DNA of 64,000 nt from Lotus japonicus (GCF_012489685.1 NC_080044.1:18084369-18148368); one strand, 5' to 3'; positions 34,677 through 44,001 are shown, numbered from the stretch's first letter. Notes: generated by a model not told the origin, from the sequence alone. Translations and numbers: made by a program.

Positions 34677-35062
34677 TTTTGAACATTGAAATCCTTCTCT
34701 AAGGCTCCCACCAATGTAAACTGCATACTTCATGGCAGCAAGTTTTGTTCCCTGCATGAATCTCCATTCAAGAGATTGTGCATTGATCAACCTGATATCA
34801 TATGCACCATTCCACCAACTATCATCACTCTATTGTTCTCTTATTGTCCTTTTGCAACTTCTCTAACAAAACTAATATATCCGCTGAGCTGTATGTGCAC
34901 TGGTCAACCTGATATCATATGCACCATTCCACCAACTATCATCACTCTATTGTTCTCTTATTGTCCTCTTGCAACTTCTCTAATAAAACTAATATATCCG
35001 CTGAGCTGTATGTGGAATCAAACCCTTTGATAACATCCTCAATGTCTGCAATACATATTTGT
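34677..35062 (-). pseudogene. Unidentified gene exons, partly duplicated
   Basis: On the minus strand, TATTGCAG precedes an exon-like stretch reading EDVIKGFDSTYSS then ADILVLLEKLQEDNKRTIE, ending in stops. Further on comes LEWRFMQGTKLAAMKYAVYI followed by GGSLREGF. The composition is clearly coding, but I do not recognise the family. A 117-bp tandem duplication (34777-34893 and 34894-35010) copies part of the first exon, so the gene cannot be intact. It could be Helitron cargo or the relic of a host gene. Confidence 0.5.
34777..35010. repeat. 117-bp tandem duplication
   Basis: Two head-to-tail copies contain TCAACCTGATATCATATGCA and CCGCTGAGCTGTATGTG, with only a few differences. Confidence 0.9.
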
Positions 35063-35900
35063 TCTAAGTGGTTGGCACACATATGTTGACCAAATAGAGA
35101 ATTAAATTTTTCATCTCAGCAACAGAAAACCACAGATTCTCACATCTCAACAATAGACCATTGCTCATGCCATCATCTCTCATGTATCATGCCTTTGTGA
35201 GCTAAATGAAGAAGAACTAAGCACCATACAATAAACAGTTCAAGAACATCTATATCTTGGATTAGAAATAAATTCACACATTGCACACATTCCCTTAAAA
35301 GTTAGAAGATTCAACCTGGCATCTCAAGACCTAATTTGTCTGCCATATACATGTTTCCAAAGCAAAAGATGGAATCCCATGGTAAAGGGCTACCTTACAG
35401 TCTCAGGCTGATAATTCAGCCCACTCGTAGCCAGAAAATCTTGTATAATGCCAAAATAATTCTGGCTATAAGAAATGATAACACAACCTACAGTAATTAG
35501 CATTAGCCAATACAGCCTGATCTAGAAACAATCCTATACAAAGCTCACCTGATCATCTTTGTGCAGGTGCATTTATGTATCTCTAAGAGAAACATATAAT
35601 TATGAACTTTCATCAATGAAATATAGGGAATTATGCACCTTTAGGGGTGAATCCAAATATATTATATGCACTTTGCTATAGTTATTAAAGAAGCATGTCA
35701 TCAACATGTGCTAATGCTACCATTTGCTGAACAAACATACCACTGATATCACTGATAAGCACACAAGATTTAAAACTAAGTAAAAAACGAATTGCACAAA
35801 CAAAATTCAGTACTACCATTAGATGCTTAGTAGCCCAAGTACACCATTTTGGAATATTCGACTATATCTGTTCAGTGAAATGTACATTAACACTCTTTAA
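35063..35900. other. Intron-like or repeat DNA
   Basis: No supported exon was seen. It lies between two groups of minus-strand exon relics and may be intron sequence of the same relic. Confidence 0.3.
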
Positions 35901-35949
35901 TTCGAGGGGATTGACAGTAATTTTTGCGAAGTTGCATGCTTGAGTCTAA

Positions 35950-36190
35950 ATGGAAGGTATGACACTGCCTCCTACAAGCAAGTTCAAGTTGACTCTTTTC
36001 GGTATACTGACATGTCCTTGAGTTTTGGAATCTTCTTTCTTCTCCATTACTTGCTGAACACCCTCTTGGTACCCTTCTATAAAACTTTTAAGAGCATCTC
36101 TTTATGTAGAAGCTCTGGTCATATACACACGCTGCCAAGCAGGTCTGAGGGTCTCCATTCCCCCTCTAGCAACAAAAACTGTATATTCCC
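35950..36190 (-). pseudogene. Unidentified exon relic (TLRPAWQRVYMTRAS segment)
   Basis: The minus-strand codons read ETLRPAWQRVYMTRAST, then an in-frame TAA, then DALKSFIEGYQEGVQQVMEK and a short polar tail. The open, amphipathic coding character and a single internal stop indicate a former exon. I do not recognise the protein. It sits between the exons at 34.9 kb and the transporter piece at 36.6 kb. Confidence 0.45.
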
Positions 36191-36559
36191 AGTAAAAGAT
36201 ACACATGCTTGGTCAAAATCACCATCAAAAACTTATTATTAGATTAAAAGTAGAAGGATTTAATATGGAAACTGAGAATACATCCAACCTAACAGAATAA
36301 GAGCCAAGGTAATGTGTTCAGAGAACAACAAATCCACATTTGGTTGCAAAAAATGTCAAAGCAGAGATCTGTAAACAGCTAATGGACGTTTTCAACTACT
36401 GACATTGGTTTTTGACATAATTGTATTTCAAAATGCAGATAGTTTACAGATATAGATTCCCAACGTTATTTTATACGCCTAAAAAGATCCTGAGAGTGAT
36501 GTATCTGATGAATTAAGATTTTGTGTCTGATAATAAAGTAATGAACTTACATGTTCTGT

Positions 36560-36945
36560 AAGATTACAATATTCTTGAGCATTTATAATAACTAATGCTG
36601 GTGCCAAATACACAAATGAGCCCCCCTTGAACTAAAGGCAGTCGGGTACCAAAGCAGGAGTGCAGTATGGTTGTGATGCCAGAAAGAAGCAGCATTGTAG
36701 GAATTACAGTAGCAGTATTCGTCTGCCATCAGTGGTTAGTGTAAATGTAGATTCAGATATGAAAAACTAAATTTTCTTAAGAGTAAACAGTACATAACAC
36801 TATAACAGTATATGCTTACATCAGTTCCACCCATGACCGGTACCATGACTAATGGGATCAATACAAGTGAGCCAGCCAATGATAGATAGTGTTGTAAGCC
36901 GTAATAGATAAGAGATACTGCACTCAAAGGTGCTAATGTGTAAGT
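36560..36945 (-). pseudogene. Nucleobase-ascorbate transporter (NAT/NCS2) fragment, frameshifted
   Basis: The first exon (about 36945-36820) ends with YYGLQHYLSLAGSLVLIPLV then MVPVMGGTD and a GTAAG donor. A second exon (about 36730-36565) reads TATVIPTMLLLSGITTILHS, then FGTRLPLVQG, then after an extra G SFVYLAPALVIINAQEY. These are the first membrane segments and the conserved QGSSFVYLAPAL-type region of plant NAT proteins, which carry nucleobases or ascorbate across membranes. The G-run frameshift and loss of all later membrane helices make it non-functional. Capture by a Helitron is possible, since a left terminus lies at 32636 (+). Confidence 0.72.
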
Positions 36946-37059
36946 AAAAATACAACAACATGATTATGCTAGTTAATCTTGTTGATAATGAGATAATGAT
37001 TGGTTAAGAAAATGACTTGAAAATGAAGAGAGCAAGGCAGCTTCTACAGATACGAAATT

Positions 37060-37250
37060 GACGATTCGGAATAAGAAAGGAAATGCATAAATTGGATTCT
37101 TTTACCCAACAAACTCAAAATCAACGCCAGCCGAAGCCCTCGCAGAAACCTTAAACCGCATCTCCACCGGAACTTGACACCAATGTTGCTCTCTTACCGA
37201 CCCCAAACAAATGGACTCTGAAAGTTTGAACCTTTGAGACAGGGGAGAGA
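37060..37250 (-). pseudogene. Possible first exon of an unidentified relic
   Basis: The minus strand holds a short open stretch CQVPVEMRFKVSARASAG followed by VDFEFVG and a GGTAAAA donor-like end. Coding character is plausible but not assigned to any family. Confidence 0.3.
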
Positions 37251-37547
37251 AGGGATCAATTTATAAGCAAAAATATGGGTACATCAAATCAACTAAGATC
37301 AGAACAAAGCTGTAAAGGAAAATGGAGAAGATAGGGGGTAGGCAAACAACCTTTAAAGAAGAATTTCCAACTGATTTTGGTGGCTTGAAGGTACCTACGG
37401 ATTGTTACACACGCAAGCTGGTTGAAGGTGGAAAGTGCCATTGATTATAGGAACAGCTGCAAGAGGATAGACAGTAGATCACCTCCTTAGGGATCGGCCT
37501 TCGATGCAACAACACGGCAACAGCTGGCCGGTGGGACGTCGAACCTC

Positions 37548-39228
37548 CTACATCAGTGTAGAGTGAGCTGGAGCAATAGGTGAGTCTCGGTGAAGTAGGG
37601 GGGACGAATGAGGATGGTAATCAGGGGAAGATGCAAGGTGGGAGAGAGAGCTGCTAGCAGCTAACCCTACTTCCAAAGGCAAATAACTTCCCACAACAAA
37701 CTTACTTTGACCAGACTCAGATGATGTAAAAGATATATCAAACATGCATTCACTGGATGAGGTTGATTCACTATCAAATCCTAGTCCGCTTTTATCATAC
37801 AGTTCGCGACTATTTCCACATAGTTGAACTAGATTATCATGTCCTATAGTAAATGTGGATAGATCATTTATTAGTATTTTAACTCTTTTCTTTAGAGAGG
37901 TTACTTCCTTAACAGAAACTTGCTCTTTTAAAGTAGTATTTTCTTTAACTACATGATCTTTTTCTATTAAAACTTTTTCATGCTCAAGTTGTAATTTAGC
38001 AAACTGTTTCTTCAAAGCTTTGTACTTTTCAGATAGAGTATATGAATGCTCAAGTAATTCATTAAATTCTTCTTTGAGATTTTCAGGTCTTACCTCATCA
38101 TCTTCATCGTTTGAGCTCTCTGTAGATGCCATAAGAGCAAAGAGTGCATCATCATCTTCGTCTTCATCTTCATCTTCTGAACCGTCCTCAGATTCATCCC
38201 ATCCAGCAGCTAGCGCTTTCTTTTTCTTGTAGAAGGGTTTCTTGCCTGATTTCTTTGCAAGTCTTGGACAATCCGGTTTGATGTGTCCTGGCTTTTTGCA
38301 CTCGAAGGAGGTGATGTTGCTTTTATCTAAGTTTGAGCCACTTCACTTTTCTGAGTGAATGGTTTCTTTTTCATGCTTGAATCCTTTTTGTTATCCTTCC
38401 TTGATGTTCCTTTTCCTTTTTGTTTTTTGATCCACATTCTTTTGAACTTTCTGTTGAAGAAGGCTTGTTCATCATCTGACATTTCTTCTGAGGATTCTTC
38501 TTCTTCATATTGTTCTTTTGTTTGAATGGCCTTTGAGCTGTTTGCTTTAAAAGCAATGCTCTTCTGCTTCTTTAATCCTTCGTCATGAGCCAGCTCTATT
38601 TCATGAACCTTCAGAGATCCAAGGAGGTCTTCCAATCTCAAGGTGCTGAGATCTTTAGCTTCTTGAATGGTTGTGACCTTGGGTCTCCATTTTCTGGGAA
38701 GGCATCTTAGAATCTTTGTGATTTGATCAACATTTTCGTATTTGCGATCAAGATTTCTAAGCCCATTAACAACGGTTTGGAATCTTCCAAACATGTCATC
38801 AATGCTTTCATTTTCTTTCACCTTGAAGGTTTCATATTCAGCCATGAGTAAACTTACTTTGGCTTGTCTGACATTTATCGTACCTTCATATGCCAACCCT
38901 AGAGCTTCCCAGACTTCTTTGGCCGTTGCTAAGCCATCAACCTTATCCAACTGAGATTTGCTTAAAGCACACAGTAGAAATAACTTAGCTCTAGCATTAA
39001 GTTGATAATCCTTGTGTTGTGCTTCTGTCAGTTGATCCTTCTTTATTGGTTCTCCAGCATCATCTTTGTGAACGATGTTGCCATTTTCAATGATGTCCTA
39101 GAGCCTGTAGTTTGTGGACTCAATGAATAGTTGCATGTGAGTTTTCCAATAAGGATACTCAGTTCCATCAAAGAAAGGAGGCTTGTTGGTGGATGAGCCC
39201 GTAGCTATTGCTGGATCTTCTGCCATGG
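37548..39228 (-). pseudogene. Copia gag (DUF4219/UBN2 type), broken, pol missing
   Basis: The frame starts at ATG 39228 (MAEDPAIATGSS), followed by FFDGTEYPYWKTHM, typical of DUF4219. An in-frame TAG replaces the family Trp near 39102. UBN2-like sequence follows (KEVWEALGLAYEGT, ESIDDMFGRFQTVVNGLRNL, ILRCLPRKWRPKV). In the zinc knuckle the first Cys codon reads Ser (SFECKKPGHIKPDCP). A coiled-coil-like acidic tail runs to 37548. Protease, integrase and reverse transcriptase are absent: the element is cut at about 37548. Its 5' LTR lies to the right and is split by the Sirevirus element at 39821-49558. Confidence 0.82.
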
Positions 39229-39270
39229 ATCTTTACTCTACACCTGTTTAAGATGTTAGTTTCTAGAGAC

Positions 39271-39284
39271 TAAGCTCTGATACC
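39271..39284 (-). other. Primer binding site of the outer Copia element
   Basis: On the minus strand TTGGTATCAGAGCTTA follows the LTR end CTTATTTGCAACTCA. It matches the 3' end of initiator tRNA-Met. Confidence 0.8.
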
Positions 39285-39820
39285 AATTGAGTTGCAAATA
39301 AGTAACACAAGAATGGGGGATTTGAATTGTGTTCTTGAAAATTGCTTTTTAAAACTTTGTTTTATGAAAAGAATATTAGTTCTTTGGTAAAAACGTTTAA
39401 GTGTGACTTTTCACAAACTGTTTAGTGCAGCAGAAGTAAAACAGTAAATAGAACAGAACGATCAGCAAACAGAGATTTATACTGGTTCACCCTAAACGAT
39501 TGGGCTACGTCCAGTACTTGGCCACCACCATTCACTAGCAAGTATCAAGGACTTCTCCAATACAAGTATTAGACATGACTTCTCCAAGTATTATCACGGA
39601 CTTCTCCAAGTATTATCACAGACTTCTCCAAGTATTATGCAGGACTCCTCCTATAAGTATTGTACCGGACTTCTCCAAAATCTTACAAAGATTTATATCA
39701 CTCTACGTAGATTTTCTTCTTTCAAGAGTAAAGGTAGAGACTTTACAGCACTGGAACTCTAAGTGTTTGGGTTCAGATCTGACTATTGGATCACTTGAGA
39801 GTTACTACAAAAGTGTTAAG

Positions 39821-39959
39821 TGTAGGATCACGCACTTACCACTACGCCAAAACCAATTGGTGTTAGTGAGGGCGCAACGTTATTTCTTATAGCGTAGCAG
39901 ACAGCGCCCCGTTTCGAATGCTACCTGCAGGCAGGATGCTGGCCCACCTGGACCCAACA
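39821..39959 (-). repeat. 3' LTR (139 bp) of the Sirevirus-like element
   Basis: On the minus strand it begins TGTTGGGTCCAGG and ends GATCCTACA. It is identical to the other LTR except at two positions in the last 20 bases. Near its end, TGGCGTAGTGGTAAGCG fits the RNA polymerase III A-box consensus. A B-box-like GCATTCGAAAC sits near its start, i.e. in permuted order. Confidence 0.9.
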
Positions 39960-39972
39960 ATCCCCCCCCCAG
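39960..39972 (-). other. Polypurine tract of the Sirevirus-like element
   Basis: On the minus strand a run of nine or ten G followed by AT sits directly before the LTR start TGTTGGG. This is the expected position of the plus-strand primer. Confidence 0.8.
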
Positions 39973-40001
39973 CACCTGCCAGCCAAACTAGCTGCACAGC
40001 A

Positions 40002-40070
40002 TGCCTTCCGTGGGATTCGAACACGGGACCTGTGGGTTATGGGCCCACCACGCTTCCGCTGCGCCACTCT
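40002..40070 (-). other. tRNA-iMet-like sequence
   Basis: Read on the minus strand, the 5' portion AGTGGCGCAGCGGAAGCG, the anticodon arm GTGGG-CCCATAA-CCCAC with CAT in the loop, and AGGTCCC follow plant initiator tRNA-Met as I remember it. The T-arm portion CCGTGTTCGAATCCCACGG differs from iMet and cannot form a normal five-pair stem with a seven-base loop, and no acceptor stem closes. An A box (TGGCGCAGCGG) and a near-consensus B box (GTTCGAATCC) are both present, so polymerase III could bind. I regard it as a chimeric tRNA-derived module and not a functional tRNA gene. Confidence 0.75.
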
Positions 40071-40075
40071 GCGCC

Positions 40076-40190
40076 ACGGTCATATTCTCTCAACAGAAAT
40101 ATCCTTTGCACCTTGGACTATAAAAGGCTGAAGAAAAGAAGAAAGACAAAAAAAAAAGAGAAAAATCAAGAGCTGCAATACAAGAAAAAT
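40076..40190 (+). promoter_or_regulatory. Antisense copy of a Sirevirus LTR promoter block
   Basis: ACGGTCATATTCTCTCAACA to GGCTGAAGAAAAGAAG matches the solo LTR at 15384-15440, including GGACTATAAAAGGCTGAAG where the solo LTR has ACTATTTAAGG. TATAAAAG at about 40120 is a better TATA box than the solo LTR version. It points along the plus strand, opposite to gag-pol and toward the antisense gene at 40555. Confidence 0.7.
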
Positions 40191-40227
40191 AAATCACACT
40201 AACACATCTTACACATCAAAAACTGGG

Positions 40228-40300
40228 TTTACTCCCCCTTTTTGTCATAAGCAAAAAGCTTGGGGTGTGAAAAACTTAGCTTGAAGTACAAGGTACTCCC
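40228..40300 (-). other. Two internal polypurine-like tracts
   Basis: On the minus strand ACAAAAAGGGGGAGTAAACC (about 40228-40247) and CTAAGGGGGAGTACC (about 40287-40301) occur. Multiple polypurine tracts of the CAAAAAGGGGGAG kind upstream of the 3' LTR are a known conserved feature of Sireviruses. Confidence 0.65.
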
Positions 40301-40493
40301 CCTTAGAGAAGGTCTAAGTTTAAAAGAAAATGAAAACGATGTAAGAATCAGAGTAAGGCGAAAATAAATAGAAGAGTTAATGCAAGGGATGAACGTTTAC
40401 CACCGGTCAAGTGAGTAAATAGAAGGGTCAGTTACCAAGAACTTAACCTCGAGAAACCGTAAGAGCATTAACTTTTAGAGAGAAAGTGAAGCC

Positions 40494-40500
40494 TATATAA
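40494..40500 (+). promoter_or_regulatory. TATA box of the antisense gene
   Basis: TATATAA within GCCTATATAAAGCG lies 55 bp before the ATG at 40555. The predicted leader is about 25 nt. It is on the strand opposite to gag-pol. Confidence 0.65.
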
Positions 40501-40554
40501 AGCGTTGGAGAGAAAGGTAAGCTTCACACCTCGAACAAGTTCCATTAAAAAAGA

Positions 40555-40947
40555 ATGGCATCATACAACGTAGCACTAGAAGAGCTGAGGAAGAAGGCCT
40601 TTGAAGAGGACTTGTTCCTGAACATCAGGCATCCAGAGGGTGCAACTACCATCGCGGAGCTGACACGGACACTGCTGGAAGAGGACCTGCGTCCAGAGTT
40701 GGAGAGAGACCTGAAGGAATTTCTTGCCTTCGTGGAGGAGGTGCAAGAACTCAGCCGGCTTGAACTCAAGCTGCTGGAAGAAAAAGAAATCTTGGAAGAG
40801 AAGCTCAGAACTTCAGAAGAGATTATGGAGAAAGATGAGCTAAAGGTCAGACTCAACAACATCCAGCATGTACTGGATCGTCTGGAAAAGGATAGGTCAG
40901 AGCAGCGCCAGGAGTGCAGAAGAATGAGGAGGGATCCTCCATTCTAG
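40555..40947 (+). CDS. Antisense 130-aa coiled-coil protein of the Sirevirus-like element
   Basis: This intact frame runs opposite to gag-pol, between the envelope-like frame and the 3' LTR. The protein begins MASYNVALEELRKKAFEEDL. It has a conserved-looking middle (FLNIRHPEGATTIAELTRTL, then LEEDLRPELERDLKEFL). Residues about 60-120 form a highly charged Glu/Lys/Leu heptad-rich region that should be a coiled coil. The tail is basic (ECRRMRRDPPF). No signal peptide or membrane segment is visible. Its own TATA box (40494) and AATAAA (40990) form a complete transcription unit. I do not recognise the family. Extra antisense frames are known in some plant retrotransposon lineages. Possible roles such as RNA binding, particle assembly or control of the sense transcript are inference only. 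Confidence 0.68.
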   Translation: MASYNVALEELRKKAFEEDLFLNIRHPEGATTIAELTRTLLEEDLRPELERDLKEFLAFVEEVQELSRLELKLLEEKEILEEKLRTSEEIMEKDELKVRLNNIQHVLDRLEKDRSEQRQECRRMRRDPPF

Positions 40948-40989
40948 ATTATATGATGTAAAGAAATATGATGTAAACATAGAATTATG

Positions 40990-40995
40990 AATAAA
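40990..40995 (+). terminator. Poly(A) signal of the antisense gene
   Basis: AATAAA lies 43 bp after the stop codon of the antisense frame. Confidence 0.5.
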
Positions 40996-41151
40996 AAAGA
41001 CTTTTGCAAACATATGTGACATAAGTATATAGATATATATGCATATATAATCACAAACGAACAAAAGAGAATAAATAAATAAAAAGAAACAGAGTTTAAC
41101 AAAAGGAAAACAAAGTTAACGAAAAAGAAGAAAAAGAAGAGATCCTAAAAA

Positions 41152-44001
41152 CTAAGGTTTGTCAGTGCGTCTCAGAAGTTCCATCATCATTTGCTTCATC
41201 TCAATCAGCATGGATTCATGAGTGTCAAGACGTTGTTCCATGGTGTCGAGTCTGGATGAGCTTGTCTGAGTAGAGCTGGAAGGAACATTCTGAGCAGCTT
41301 GAGGTTCTGGAATGGAAGCAGAAGCAGCAGGAGTAAACACAACTGGTGCAAGTCGCTCAGCCTCAGCCTCAGCTTCAAGACGCTCTGCCTCAAGTCTGGC
41401 TTGTTCAGCCTGAGCTGCTGCTTGACGTGCAGCTTCTTCTGCTTGTTCTTTCTTTCTCTTGGCTTCTTCAATAGCTTCAAGAAGCTTATTTCTCTGTTCT
41501 AGTTCGTGAAGAGCCACCCTCCTAGCAAGCCTTTGCTTTGCAGCCTCAATGCTCTGACTGCCCTCTGCATGCAGGAGCTGCATCATAATTGGAACTTGAG
41601 CCACTAGCCAAGTGCTCAGATTGTTCCACTCATCAGCCACATTTTCAGCATTCTCACTGAGATCAGTCTGACCGTGCACATTGCGGAGCCTCAAAGAGGC
41701 TTCATGATAGAAGATATTGATGCACTCAGAGAGAGATGTGGGTTGAAGGTGAGTATAGGGAATTATGGAGAGGTTGGGTTCAGGAGAGGCTGGGTGATTG
41801 CTGCTATGAGCTTCAGAGGCACCTTGTGGAGAACCAATGTTAATCATGGGAGCATTGGGTTCAGAGGTTCCAAGGTGAGGGTCTGAAGTTTCAACCAGAG
41901 GGTGAGGTGATCTAACCGAGGATTGGTTAGACACTGATTGTTCAGGTTCAGGGTCTGGTTGAATGAGCTCTTGTTGGTCAGGGACAGGGTGAGCTTGTTG
42001 AACTAAGGGGTCTGCCTCTTGGATAGGATTGGCCAAGATAGGTTCATCTGGGTCAACTAGACGTTCAGGTCTAGGGCCAGGATATCTCCTAGGGCTTGGA
42101 CAGGTAAGGTAATACTCTTCCAAGGCAGATACCTTTTCTTTTCTAACCTCCATGAATTTTCTAATTGATTCAGAGGTATTGGAGGGAGGAGAGTCAATAA
42201 CATTGATTGGGAAGGATACAGGTGTGAAGGCTGTTGAAGAGTCTGTATCCGTGGTTCTGGCAGCAGGACGTGCTGATGCTCTGGGAGCAGAGTGATCAAA
42301 CGTTCTGGGTTGTGGTTCTGTTTGGTTGGGCTCAGGTTGGTCTTGGACGATTGGTTCAGAAGATAATGGGTCGTATGGAATGGTAAGGAGAGAGGTTGGA
42401 TCTTCTGACCTAGAGGTTGGGTTCTGAAGCAAATTCCAGAGTGGTGCTTCAGTAGGAGAAGGTTGAAAGAAGGAAGATCTTGGGGAATGTGGTGGAGTGT
42501 TGGTTTGTGCGGCTGGCTGGGATTCAGGAATAGGAGTGAGGGGATTTGAGGAGTGTTGAAGCAAGGCAGAAATAGGAAGTGCATCAAATAAATTCAAATC
42601 ATCATCAGAAGCAAGTGCAGGCTTACTTGAATGTGCTGATGATCGAGTCACTCTGGCAGGAGGTTCAGTCCTTCTGACCACTGCAGCAGCTGGTTCCACC
42701 CGAGTAGGCTTCACCACGATTCTGACCTTCTTCTGCTTCTTCTTTGGAGGACCATCCTCACTATCACTATCATCACCATCATCAGGCTTGCTCTTCGTCT
42801 TCTTGACCAGAGGGACATCAGATTCCTCTGAGGATTCTTCTAGAACCATCTTCCTCTTGGTTTTCTTCTTGGGAGGAAAAGGAAACTCTGGAGCTGGTGG
42901 AAGTCTGCTGACGAAATCATCAAGGTCAATCTCGAATCCTTGAGCCCTTAGATCTTCAACATAGCATCTGATGGCGTCAGGATTGTCTGCTTGAGTCCAC
43001 AGAGGGTAGTCATTCAGAGGCATTCTTCTTCCTCTGATCTCAGAAGATGTGTCTTCATGAGCAGGAGCAATCTTCTTCTGGATTAAGCCCATCTTCTTCA
43101 AGGAGTTTGCAGTGAAGACATCACTGACAATTGTGCTCAAATCCTCTGTGCAACCAGCATTGATCAAATCTTGCACCAAGTTGCTTTCAATGAGAAAGTC
43201 TGAGAGCAGCCTCCCAAAAGGGATATATTTGATTGCAGACTTGATGGAGGCGGTGGTGCGAGACTTCCTGATGCATTCCTTCAAGTAGGAGAACAGGAAG
43301 TAGGGAAGGCAGATCTTCTCCTGATCTTGGATGAAGAACAACATCGCCTTCTGGTTGAAGTTGATGTAGTCTGGAGAACTGCCCTTCGGTCTCTGGTTGA
43401 TGCAGTTGAGCAGGATCTTGTGCCAGATTCTGAGTTTGGGGTGAAGATCCATCACTTTGTAACTTGTCTTGCCCGGTTTGAAGGTGGTGTACAGAGCCTG
43501 GTTGACTATGTCCTTGGTGCTGGGTTTCAGCTTCGATTCCGTCAGTTGGAAACGATACCCATAAGCAGTATCTGCACCTAGCAGATTCACGAATGACTTC
43601 TCAGTGATAATGATCTTCCTGCCAAGAATGTGAGAGACCACCTGAGTGTCATCGCAGTCTGCGTGCTTCCAGAATTCCTTTACCAATTTCTCATACACCG
43701 GTCCTCGAAGTCGGTTGAAATAGTTTCCCCAACCTTGAGCTTGAACTTCAGGACGAAGATCATACCCATTTGCAGCCAAGTTATCGAGGTTGAATCTCCA
43801 TTCTGCCAGGACTTGGAGTTCCTCAGGAGCAAATACGCAGTGAACGGCACATCCCCGTTCTGCAATAGGAACAATCTGCTCTTGAGCTTGAACTTGTTCT
43901 TGTGCCGGGTTCTCAGAGCCCCTTTGACCCGTTGCCAAACCAACTTCCATGTGAGGGAACTGAGGTGCATCTGCAGTAGATCTTCTGGTTTGTCTCACCA
44001 T
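41152..44001 (-). CDS. Sirevirus envelope-like protein (third frame)
   Basis: The frame is open from 44157. The ATG at 44001 (MVRQTRRSTADAP) is the likelier start, giving about 949 residues; an upstream ATG at 44157 would add 52. An N-terminal globular region of about 330 residues contains NYFNRLRGPVYEKLVKEFW and FLIESNLVQDLINAG, a pattern shared by the extra frame of Sireviruses. Lysine-rich nuclear-signal-like clusters (PPKKKTKRK, PPKKKQKKVR) follow, then a long Pro/Ser/Gln-rich low-complexity middle. The C-terminus is a strong coiled coil rich in EAERLEAEAEAERL, then a second heptad segment (MEQRLDTHESMLIEMKQMMM). It sits downstream of pol, the usual place. I see no convincing fusion peptide or transmembrane helix, so an envelope role is doubtful. 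Confidence 0.8.
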   Translation of the reverse strand: MVRQTRRSTADAPQFPHMEVGLATGQRGSENPAQEQVQAQEQIVPIAERGCAVHCVFAPEELQVLAEWRFNLDNLAANGYDLRPEVQAQGWGNYFNRLRGPVYEKLVKEFWKHADCDDTQVVSHILGRKIIITEKSFVNLLGADTAYGYRFQLTESKLKPSTKDIVNQALYTTFKPGKTSYKVMDLHPKLRIWHKILLNCINQRPKGSSPDYINFNQKAMLFFIQDQEKICLPYFLFSYLKECIRKSRTTASIKSAIKYIPFGRLLSDFLIESNLVQDLINAGCTEDLSTIVSDVFTANSLKKMGLIQKKIAPAHEDTSSEIRGRRMPLNDYPLWTQADNPDAIRCYVEDLRAQGFEIDLDDFVSRLPPAPEFPFPPKKKTKRKMVLEESSEESDVPLVKKTKSKPDDGDDSDSEDGPPKKKQKKVRIVVKPTRVEPAAAVVRRTEPPARVTRSSAHSSKPALASDDDLNLFDALPISALLQHSSNPLTPIPESQPAAQTNTPPHSPRSSFFQPSPTEAPLWNLLQNPTSRSEDPTSLLTIPYDPLSSEPIVQDQPEPNQTEPQPRTFDHSAPRASARPAARTTDTDSSTAFTPVSFPINVIDSPPSNTSESIRKFMEVRKEKVSALEEYYLTCPSPRRYPGPRPERLVDPDEPILANPIQEADPLVQQAHPVPDQQELIQPDPEPEQSVSNQSSVRSPHPLVETSDPHLGTSEPNAPMINIGSPQGASEAHSSNHPASPEPNLSIIPYTHLQPTSLSECINIFYHEASLRLRNVHGQTDLSENAENVADEWNNLSTWLVAQVPIMMQLLHAEGSQSIEAAKQRLARRVALHELEQRNKLLEAIEEAKRKKEQAEEAARQAAAQAEQARLEAERLEAEAEAERLAPVVFTPAASASIPEPQAAQNVPSSSTQTSSSRLDTMEQRLDTHESMLIEMKQMMMELLRRTDKP

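Noticed and set aside
40002..40070. Functional tRNA-Met gene
   Set aside because: The T arm cannot form a normal stem-loop and no acceptor stem closes. It is better seen as a tRNA-derived module of the retrotransposon.
41299..43970. Several plus- and minus-strand frames overlapping the envelope-like gene
   Set aside because: They are shadows of the low-complexity and coiled-coil coding sequence.
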